Shown here: positions 32,080 through 37,283 of the stretch, one piece after another
How positions within the stretch are numbered: position 1 is the first letter of the stretch
How the letters are laid out: the number at the start of each line of letters is the position of its first letter
Source of the DNA: Solirubrobacter taibaiensis
GTDB lineage: Bacteria; Actinomycetota; Thermoleophilia; Solirubrobacterales; Solirubrobacteraceae
Direction of reading: 5' to 3'
Length of the DNA stretch: 37,283 nt
NCBI GenBank assembly: GCA_027587225.1
Contig: JAPDDQ010000062.1
Location: 1 to 37,283 of the forward strand
Translations under genes and position numbers: made by a program
The notes under the pieces: generated by a model
The model's database searches: none
Told to the model about the DNA's origin: nothing
The model's input: only the letters and a program-made list of their open reading frames with translations

Positions 32080-33174
32080 TTGTCAGCACGAAGGATCAGC
32101 ATTCAGGCAGTTCTGGTGGCGGCGGTCGCGCTCTTCGCGTGGCCGTCGTTGGCGTCCGCGCAGTACGTGAACTCGGCTCCGACGATCAGCGGCACCGCGC
32201 AGATCGGCAAGACGCTGACCGCCAGCGGCGGCATCGCCGGCGGCCCGTCCGGCGTCGTCATCGACTACGTCTGGCTGCGCTGTGACCTCACGTCCACCGC
32301 GCCCGAGCGCTGCACCTGGCTGACGCGCAACACCGGCAGCACGTACACGGTGACGTCCGCCGACAACGGCAAGTACCTGCGCGTCGCGCGCGTGGCGTTC
32401 ATGTGGTGGGACCTGTACGACATGGACGAGATCCGCTGGCGCGCGTCGAACCCGACCGCCAAGGTGACGGCCGTGCCGGTGGCCACGCCGACGCCCACGC
32501 CCGTCAAGACGCCGACCCCGACACCTACGCCGGTCAAGACCGCGACGCCGACGCCGACACCGGTCAAGACGCCGACGCCGACCGCCACGCCCGTGAAGAC
32601 CGCGACGCCCGTCAAGACCGCGACGCCGACGCCGACGCCGGTCAAGACGCCGTCGGCGACCGGCACGGCCACGCCGGGTGGGACGGTTCCGCCGGCGGCG
32701 ACGCCTACCCCGTCGCCGACGTTCGACCTCGGCGTGCAGCCGACGCCGGACGTCGCGCCGACGGCGCAGCCCGACCCGGGCGCCGCGCAGCCTCCGTCCG
32801 GCGGTGTGCTCGGCGCGGCCGAGACCAAGAAGGCGAAGATGTTCAAGCCGGTTCCGGTCGTCCGCATCCGCGGCCGGCTCACGATGAACGGCGCGAACAT
32901 CCAGGTCCTGTCGGTGAAGGCCCCGAAGGGCGCGAAGATCACGGTCAAGTGCTCCGGCAAGGGCTGCCCACGCAAGTCGGTGGCCACCGCCACCAAGGTC
33001 ACCCGCATCTCGCAGTTCCAGCGGGTGCTGCCCGCGGGCATCAAGCTCCGGATCACGATCGCCAAGCCCGGCTACATCAGCAAGGTCACGACGATCACGA
33101 TCCGCAAGGGCAAGGCGCCCCTGCGGAGCGATCAGTGCCAGGTGCCGGGCGAGAAGAAGCTGCTGCGCTGCTAG
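32080..33174 (+). CDS. Secreted Pro/Thr-repeat protein with Ig-like domain
   Basis: A 364-residue exported protein. The signal peptide starts with TTG 32080 (GGAGG lies 9 bases upstream) and ends near ASA in WPSLASAQ. An Ig-like domain (about residues 35-120, APTISGTAQIGKTLTASGG to YLRVARVA) resembles the one in the RTX protein at 12858. Then comes a Pro/Thr/Lys stalk (about 136-196) with six PVKT units, a flexible Pro/Ala stretch, and a C-terminal domain with Cys pairs (VKCSGKGCPRKS and the final Cys) that is beta-rich and basic. It is probably a surface protein, with the stalk spanning the wall. Its stop shares CTAG with the peroxidase gene. Confidence 0.82.
   Translation: MSARRISIQAVLVAAVALFAWPSLASAQYVNSAPTISGTAQIGKTLTASGGIAGGPSGVVIDYVWLRCDLTSTAPERCTWLTRNTGSTYTVTSADNGKYLRVARVAFMWWDLYDMDEIRWRASNPTAKVTAVPVATPTPTPVKTPTPTPTPVKTATPTPTPVKTPTPTATPVKTATPVKTATPTPTPVKTPSATGTATPGGTVPPAATPTPSPTFDLGVQPTPDVAPTAQPDPGAAQPPSGGVLGAAETKKAKMFKPVPVVRIRGRLTMNGANIQVLSVKAPKGAKITVKCSGKGCPRKSVATATKVTRISQFQRVLPAGIKLRITIAKPGYISKVTTITIRKGKAPLRSDQCQVPGEKKLLRC
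32485..32664 (+). repeat. Tandem repeat encoding Pro/Thr/Lys stalk
   Basis: An array of ACGCCGACG-like triplets broken by six units encoding Pro-Val-Lys-Thr. The encoded stalk reads TPTPTPVKT with variations. Repeat number may vary between strains. Confidence 0.8.
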
Positions 33175-34700
33175 CGCACGCCGCCGACGCCCGCGTAGTC
33201 CAGTAGGTCGGACATACCGAACTTCCCCGGGGTGGAGCCGAGCGTCGGCTTCCACCCCGGCGCCGCGTTCAGGTAGCCGCTGGGGTCGGCGAGCAGGAGG
33301 CCGATCAGCGTGCCGCCCACGAGCAGGCCGCCGAGCGGGCCGAGCCGCTTGCCGGCGCCGAGCAGCTCCGCCTCGCGCAGCACGTAGAACCACAGCGGCG
33401 TGGACTTCGCGAACGGCGCGTACACGCGGCCGACGTCCGCCAGCTGGTCGGTGGAGAGCACCGGGAGCCCGAGCTTCTTCGCGATCGCCTGGCCGGACGG
33501 CAGGCTCCAGGTGAGGTGGCGCAGCAGGTTGCGCTGCGCGAGCGCGAGCACGTCCTCCGGTCCGCGGACCGTCTTGGGCGGCAGGTGGAACAGCGGCGTC
33601 GAGAGCTTGGTGTCGATCGTCTTGTTCGGTCGCACCCACTGCGCGCGGTCGCCGCCGAAGTTGAAGAACGTCGGCCAGCCGATGTGCCGGCCCGCGCCCG
33701 CGATGCCGCCCTGCATGTCGCTCGGGTCGGCGGCGGTGATCTGGCTCGGGTCGAAGACGAACGCGAAGCGCTGACCGCCGTCCGGGCCGCCGGTGAAGTT
33801 CATCCGGTAGGACGGGCGCACCTGGCTGTGGCCGAAGCGGTACGCGGCACTCTGGAACTCGACCGGGATGAACGGGTGGCAGCCGCGCGGGAACAGCCGC
33901 TGGTCGCCGCGGCTGAGCGCCGTGGGGAGTTGGGTGCCGAGCGTCGCGGGCAGGAACTCGTTGAGCACGATCCACTGCCAGTGCCATGTGAGCTGGCGGC
34001 GGGCGTCCTTGAAGGTGGTCGCGGCGCCGGACGTGAGCAGCTGGTTGTGGGCGGCGATGAACGCGGCATGGATGCCGTTGACGGCGACGTTCTCGTCGTT
34101 GCGCGAGTCGCCGATCAGCGCCGTGCCGTCCGGCAGGCGCGGCACGTCCTCGTGCTCGCCGCGGCGGCCGGCCTTCAGGCGCAGCTTGTCGTCCTCGTAC
34201 AGGAGCGGGTCGCCGAACGGCCCGGACCCGTAGACCGAGTCCAGGTCGAACGCGGGCGTACGGCGGTTGATCGTCGCTTCGGGGGCGGTCGGGACGCCGA
34301 GCGGCGATGTTGCGTCGAGCGTGATGTCGTGGTCGATGAACTGGCCGACGAAGGTCATGCCGGCCGTGTGGTTCGGATTGTCGGTGTTCGCGCCCGGGTT
34401 GAGGATGAGCCCGAGCGGCCCGGCGGCGAGGTCGTCCTTCGCGTCCATGATGCCGCCGGGCGCGCCGAGCGTCCGCAGTGCCGTCTTGACCTGGGTGGTG
34501 GGATTCGCGAACGGCGGTAGGTCGAAGAGCCGGCCGAAGCGGTCCGGGCGGACCGCGGTGTGGATGGTCGGCGGGGGCGCGGCGGCGCCGGTTCCCGCTG
34601 CGCTCGCGCGTGCGGGCGCGAGCGCGCTCCCGGCTACGACGGTGGCGGCACCGGCGAGCAGCCCACGGCGGCTCATCGGGCATCCCGATTCGTTCGACAT
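33171..34700 (-). CDS. Tat-exported animal-type heme peroxidase
   Basis: A 509-residue protein of the animal (peroxidase-cyclooxygenase) heme peroxidase superfamily. The N-terminus carries a Tat signal (SRRGLLAGAATVVAGSALAP). The distal heme motif GQFIDHDITLD holds His124, the FDLDSVYGSG calcium motif follows, catalytic Arg200 lies in DSRNDENVAV before HAAFIAAHNQL, and the proximal motif AYRFGHSQV holds His291. These residues indicate a working peroxidase that would oxidise halides or phenols with H2O2 outside the cytoplasm. ATG 34700 has GGAGG at good spacing. It is the last gene of an AraC-VOC-peroxidase run on the minus strand, with 73 bp to the VOC gene. Confidence 0.9.
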   Translation of the reverse strand: MSNESGCPMSRRGLLAGAATVVAGSALAPARASAAGTGAAAPPPTIHTAVRPDRFGRLFDLPPFANPTTQVKTALRTLGAPGGIMDAKDDLAAGPLGLILNPGANTDNPNHTAGMTFVGQFIDHDITLDATSPLGVPTAPEATINRRTPAFDLDSVYGSGPFGDPLLYEDDKLRLKAGRRGEHEDVPRLPDGTALIGDSRNDENVAVNGIHAAFIAAHNQLLTSGAATTFKDARRQLTWHWQWIVLNEFLPATLGTQLPTALSRGDQRLFPRGCHPFIPVEFQSAAYRFGHSQVRPSYRMNFTGGPDGGQRFAFVFDPSQITAADPSDMQGGIAGAGRHIGWPTFFNFGGDRAQWVRPNKTIDTKLSTPLFHLPPKTVRGPEDVLALAQRNLLRHLTWSLPSGQAIAKKLGLPVLSTDQLADVGRVYAPFAKSTPLWFYVLREAELLGAGKRLGPLGGLLVGGTLIGLLLADPSGYLNAAPGWKPTLGSTPGKFGMSDLLDYAGVGGVR

Positions 34701-34773
34701 CTGGCTCCTCCGGGCACTGCGCGACTTGGACGGCCGCGAGCCTACGGAGAAGCGTCGAACTCCGGGGAAATAA

Positions 34774-35181
34774 TCAGCCGGCGGGCGGCTGGTCGATCCG
34801 GACCATGTTGCCGGAGGGGTCGCGGACCGCGAAGTCGCGCGTGCCCCAGAACTGGTCCGTCGGCTCCTGGATGATCTCCGCGCCCGCGGCGCGGACCTTC
34901 TCGAACGTGTCGTCCACGTTCGCGGTGCTGAAGTTCACGCCGTTCAGCGCGCCCTTGGCCACCAGCGCCGCCACCGCGTCCTTGTCGGCCGCGTTGCCGT
35001 CAAGGTAATTGGTGAGGACGATGTTGACGCTCGGCTGCGAGGGCGCGCCGACCGTGATCCAGCGCGACCCCTCGTTGGCCACGTCGTTGCGCACCTCGAG
35101 CCCCAGCGTGTCGCGGTAGAAGGCGAGCGCCTCGTCCGGATCGTTGACGACGACGAAGCAGGTTGAGAGCGAAAGTTCCAT
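34774..35181 (-). CDS. VOC (glyoxalase/bleomycin-resistance) family protein
   Basis: A 135-residue protein with the paired beta-alpha-beta-beta-beta units of the vicinal oxygen chelate fold: LSTCFVVVNDPDEALAFYRD and the second half GVNFSTANVDDTFEKVRAAG, ending FAVRDPSGNMVRIDQ. Metal-ligand His are mostly absent, so it may bind a ligand such as a drug instead of catalysing. ATG 35181 starts at the first strand; ATG 35223 is less likely. A TAGGTT element seven bases before the ATG suggests leaderless transcription. The AraC gene lies directly upstream and may control it. Confidence 0.87.
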   Translation of the reverse strand: MELSLSTCFVVVNDPDEALAFYRDTLGLEVRNDVANEGSRWITVGAPSQPSVNIVLTNYLDGNAADKDAVAALVAKGALNGVNFSTANVDDTFEKVRAAGAEIIQEPTDQFWGTRDFAVRDPSGNMVRIDQPPAG

Positions 35182-35188
35182 GCTCGGG

Positions 35189-35194
35189 AACCTA
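35189..35194 (-). promoter_or_regulatory. -10 element 7 bp before VOC start
   Basis: TAGGTT on the minus strand fits TANNNT and is followed by seven bases and ATG 35181, suggesting transcription starts at the codon. Confidence 0.4.
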
Positions 35195-35239
35195 CGCGGC
35201 GACCGGTGGCTTCGCTTCTCCATTCCTGCTCGGGTGCCG

Positions 35240-35674
35240 TCAGGGAAGACCTATGACCGCTTTCGCAGCTCGCGCCGGTCTCGCTGGCCGCGTGAGCTGC
35301 TTGGCCACGCATCCGGGCACCTGCACGAGCGCGCTGTGGTCGCTGAAGCGGTACGCCGACGGTGTCATCCCGACGAGCTCCGTGAAGCGCGCGCTGAACG
35401 AGCCCAGCGACGTACACCCGACCGCGAAGCAGACCTCGGTGACCGTCTGGTCGCCGAGCCGCAGCAGCGCCTTCGCGCGCTCGATCCGGCGCGTCATCAG
35501 GTACGAGTACGGCGTCTCTCCGTACGTCTCCTTGAACTGGCGGGAGAAGTGCGCGGTCGACATCAGCGCGGTGCGCGCGAGCTCGGCGACATCGAGCGGG
35601 CTCGCGTGCTCCCGGTCCATCCTGTCCCGCGCTCGGCGCAGGTGCGCGAGGTTCGCCAGCTCCTCCGGTGTCAC
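35240..35674 (-). CDS. Small AraC-family regulator (HTH domain only)
   Basis: A 144-residue protein that is essentially just the AraC double-HTH domain: LDVAELARTALMSTAHFSRQ then FKETYGETPYSYLMTRRIER (first HTH and linker helix) and TVTEVCFAVGCTSLGSFSAR followed by FTELVGMTPSAYR (second HTH). There is no N-terminal sensor domain. GTG 35674 is chosen because a longer start would lie inside tRNA-Cys. TACGCT sits six bases before it. Such short AraC proteins often stand next to VOC genes, as here, and may regulate them. Confidence 0.87.
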   Translation of the reverse strand: MTPEELANLAHLRRARDRMDREHASPLDVAELARTALMSTAHFSRQFKETYGETPYSYLMTRRIERAKALLRLGDQTVTEVCFAVGCTSLGSFSARFTELVGMTPSAYRFSDHSALVQVPGCVAKQLTRPARPARAAKAVIGLP

Positions 35675-35680
35675 GTAGGG

Positions 35681-35686
35681 AGCGTA
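35681..35686 (-). promoter_or_regulatory. -10 element 6 bp before araC-type gene start
   Basis: TACGCT on the minus strand, then CCCTAC and GTG 35674. It lies in the 21-bp gap after tRNA-Cys, so any -35 would be inside the tRNA gene. Confidence 0.4.
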
Positions 35687-35695
35687 TCTCGCAAG

Positions 35696-35766
35696 AGGCG
35701 CCGACCAGAATCGAACTGGTGTACACGGCTTTGCAGGCCGCTGCGTAGCCACTCCGCCACGGCGCC
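35696..35766 (-). tRNA. tRNA-Cys (anticodon GCA)
   Basis: The minus strand gives a 71-base cloverleaf with acceptor stem GGCGCCG/CGGCGCC, anticodon loop containing TGCAA (anticodon GCA), T-arm CAGTTCGATTCTG and the U discriminator required by cysteinyl-tRNA synthetase. CCA is not encoded. Confidence 0.95.
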
Positions 35767-35779
35767 GAGTGGGCGGATG

Positions 35780-35785
35780 ATCTTA
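35780..35785 (-). promoter_or_regulatory. -10 element of tRNA-Cys
   Basis: TAAGAT on the minus strand, 13 bases before the tRNA 5' end, in the divergent tRNA promoter region. Confidence 0.5.
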
Positions 35786-35811
35786 GCCCGTCCGTCTCGC
35801 GACGCGGTTGC

Positions 35812-35817
35812 TAGTCT
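35812..35817 (+). promoter_or_regulatory. -10 element of tRNA-Val
   Basis: TAGTCT on the plus strand, 14 bases before the tRNA 5' end. No clear -35. Confidence 0.5.
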
Positions 35818-35831
35818 TCACGCCCGCTGCG

Positions 35832-35905
35832 GGGCGATTAGCTCAGTTGGTTAGAGCGCACGCTTGACATGCGTGAGGTCACTGGTTCGAATCCAGTATC
35901 GCCCA
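35832..35905 (+). tRNA. tRNA-Val (anticodon GAC)
   Basis: A 74-base cloverleaf: acceptor GGGCGAT/ATCGCCC, D-arm GCTC/GAGC, anticodon arm CACGC-TTGACAT-GCGTG giving GAC, T-arm with GGTTCGAATCC, discriminator A. CCA is not encoded. It is divergent from tRNA-Cys. Confidence 0.95.
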
Positions 35906-35910
35906 CTTCC

Positions 35911-35942
35911 CGAGCCCGCCGACCCGCGGGCTCGTTGTCTTT
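35911..35942 (+). terminator. Intrinsic terminator after tRNA-Val
   Basis: CGAGCCCGC (35911-35919) pairs exactly with GCGGGCTCG (35926-35934) around six bases, followed by TTGTCTTT. It lies 5 bp after the tRNA-Val 3' end. Confidence 0.85.
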
Positions 35943-36071
35943 CCGGGGTGAGAGAAGGAGTGCGCGAACGGGTACCCGGTTGGTCGGTGAAGATTGCCGG
36001 ACGAACCCGTACAGTTCGCCGTATTCCGGTGTGGGTCGGACTATTGACGGGGTCGTGGGGGTGTGTCGCTG

Positions 36072-37283
36072 ATGCCTGAGCGCGTCGACGACCACGCGCC
36101 CGCCGCGCCGGCTGCCGTGGCGGAAAGCGCTGCCGCTGCTCCCGCCTCCTCGCTGGCCGGGTTGGCTGGGCCCAGCGCCGACATGAGCGTCGAGCAACTG
36201 ATCGGCCTCCAGCAGACCGCCGGCAACAGCGCGATCAATGGCTTCATGAAGCGCGCCGGCGGCCGCGGCGGCTCCGGCGTGATGGACCTGGGCGCCGGCG
36301 CGGCCGGCGGTGGAGACAGCGCGATCGCGGCCGCGATTGCCGCCGAAGCTGCCACCCGCCGTGAGAGCGGCACGATGCCCGCGCAGGGCCTCGCGAACGG
36401 CGCGGGCGCGAACGGGGCCGCGCCGGGCGCGGCGGCCGGCACGAACGGGGCGTCTCCGGCGGCTGCCGAGCTGAACGGCGCGTCGCAGGCGGGAGCAGCC
36501 ACGGGCCTCGCCGGCGCCAACGGTGCTGCTCCAGCGGCTGCCGAACTGAACGGCGCGTCGCAGGCGGGAGCAGCCACGGGCCTCGCCGGCACCAGCGGTG
36601 CCGCTCCAGCGGCTGCGGAAGCTGCTGCGGCCGCTGCCAACGGCGCGGCTCCGGCGCCCGCGGCGGCTGGCGCGAATGGGGCTGCTCCGGCGGGCGCCGA
36701 GGCGGCGGCCGAGCTGAACGGCGCCTCTCCCGCGGCGGCTGCGGCGGGCGTCGCGGGTGCGCTCGGGACCGGCGGGGCCTTGTCGGCGGCGGACGGGGCG
36801 ATTGCTTCGGCGCTGACGGCGGCTGCCGGTGGGGCGAGCCCGGACAAGGCCGCAGCTGCGGCGGTCGCTGGCGGTGGTGCGCCGCCCGCGGCGGCCGAGA
36901 TGGCGGCGGCGGCCGCGCCGTCGAGCGCCGAGAAGGACGAAGACGCGCCCACGGACGGTCAAGCCGAAGCGGCCGCGGCGCCGGCTCAGGCCGTGGAGCC
37001 GCCCGCGCCCGCGAAGGCTGACGACGCGGCTCCCGTCGAGGTCCCGGCCGCCGACGCGGCCGACCCGCGCTCGGACGCCGAAGCCGTCTTCCAGCAGATC
37101 ACCGCGGGCGAGACGAGCGAGGATGCCGACGAGGGCGGCGCCGAAGCGGAGCCCGAGGCCGAGAGCGCAGCCGAGCCCGAGGCCGCGCCGGCGGGTGGCC
37201 GGGCCGCCCAGCCCGAGCCCGCACCTCCGGCCCCGCCACCCGCACCTCCCACGCCGGCGGCAGCGCCCGCACCGGCTCCGGCC
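36072..37283 (+). CDS. Ala-rich protein with N-terminal AGN motif (eCIS-associated type), 3' end outside window
   Basis: The frame is open from ATG 36072 to the window end (404 codons). GTG 36063 is an alternative start three codons earlier. Residues 38-58 read MSVEQLIGLQQTAGNSAING, which matches the L-x-LQRxAGNxAV motif found near the N-terminus of many proteins encoded in or near extracellular contractile injection system loci, often ahead of DUF4157. Directly after it the sequence becomes Ala/Gly/Asn-rich with a 25-residue repeat, then acidic (about residues 290-385), then Pro/Ala-rich. There is no signal peptide or membrane helix. A role as an eCIS-associated cargo or structural protein is inferred from the motif alone; the domain that would settle it lies beyond the window. 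Confidence 0.7.
   Translation, partial: MPERVDDHAPAAPAAVAESAAAAPASSLAGLAGPSADMSVEQLIGLQQTAGNSAINGFMKRAGGRGGSGVMDLGAGAAGGGDSAIAAAIAAEAATRRESGTMPAQGLANGAGANGAAPGAAAGTNGASPAAAELNGASQAGAATGLAGANGAAPAAAELNGASQAGAATGLAGTSGAAPAAAEAAAAAANGAAPAPAAAGANGAAPAGAEAAAELNGASPAAAAAGVAGALGTGGALSAADGAIASALTAAAGGASPDKAAAAAVAGGGAPPAAAEMAAAAAPSSAEKDEDAPTDGQAEAAAAPAQAVEPPAPAKADDAAPVEVPAADAADPRSDAEAVFQQITAGETSEDADEGGAEAEPEAESAAEPEAAPAGGRAAQPEPAPPAPPPAPPTPAAAPAPAPA
36471..36620 (+). repeat. Two tandem 75-bp repeats in the Ala-rich gene
   Basis: Units at 36471-36545 and 36546-36620 are nearly identical and encode 25 residues starting LNGASQAGAATGLAG. Weaker copies of the NGAxPAAA core lie on both sides. Confidence 0.8.

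Noticed and set aside
32485..32664. Regular repeat array that could be taken for a CRISPR
   Set aside because: The repeats are short, in frame and encode a Pro/Thr stalk; there are no unique spacers or cas genes.
32083..34683. 866-codon open frame across the Pro/Thr protein and peroxidase genes
   Set aside because: Arg/Pro-rich translation with no family motif; it mirrors two well-supported genes.
35675..35752. Longer start for the AraC-type regulator
   Set aside because: It would begin inside tRNA-Cys; GTG 35674 begins just before the HTH domain.
36041..36952. Ala-rich open frames on the minus strand at the right edge
   Set aside because: GC-rich shadow of the plus-strand AGN-motif gene, which has a recognisable N-terminal motif and continues past the window.

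Overview
The window is very GC-rich chromosomal DNA packed with genes, with short intergenic gaps and many 1-17 bp gene overlaps. The gene mix suggests a high-GC actinobacterium of the Thermoleophilia type (Solirubrobacter/Conexibacter-like); this is inferred from composition and family content, not from a marker gene. Supporting traits are two very large ATP-binding LuxR regulators, ECF sigma factors, a PadR-ABC-FtsX operon, secreted proteins with repeat or Ig-like domains and basic C-terminal domains, and several genes that look leaderless. No rRNA, CRISPR array, insertion sequence or prophage was seen.

Layout. 1-2342: end of a histidine-utilisation operon (hutF, open at the left edge, then hutI). 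2332-11000: a small secreted protein, then two paralogous giant LuxR regulators facing each other around a large secreted PKD-domain protein; a strong hairpin separates the last two. 11199-12781: a marR-MFS efflux operon with a palindrome at its start. 12858-15343: an RTX-type calcium-binding secreted protein, convergent with a membrane protein-tetR operon. 15577-17260: an ArsR-like regulator and a DUF2235 hydrolase. 17244-18460: an ECF sigma factor with a membrane partner. 18528-21003: a padR-ABC ATPase-permease operon with 4-bp overlaps. 21034-21200: remains of a kelch-repeat gene. 21276-23021: an SDR protein lacking the usual active site, divergent from a polyphosphate kinase 2. 23031-24880: a second ECF sigma/membrane partner module. 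24917-26215: a HI0933-type flavoprotein of unusual composition beside tRNA-Gly. 26278-30285: ftsH, an NAD-dependent epimerase and an NlpC/P60 hydrolase. 30370-31982: an Nramp-like transporter with a tiny coupled membrane ORF. 32080-35674: a Pro/Thr-repeat secreted protein convergent with a Tat-exported animal-type heme peroxidase, VOC and AraC genes. 35696-35905: divergent tRNA-Cys and tRNA-Val. 36072-37283: an Ala-rich protein, open at the right edge, whose N-terminus carries an LQxTAGNxAI motif typical of proteins linked to extracellular contractile injection systems (eCIS).

Main points of interest: the AGN-motif protein at the right edge, which may mark the start of an eCIS or similar locus; a recurring TANNNT-N6/7-start arrangement consistent with leaderless transcription, including one gene whose best start would be ATC; the Nramp-like transporter with its 32-residue partner; the probable horizontally acquired flavoprotein beside a tRNA; and the unusual motifs in the SDR and FtsH proteins.
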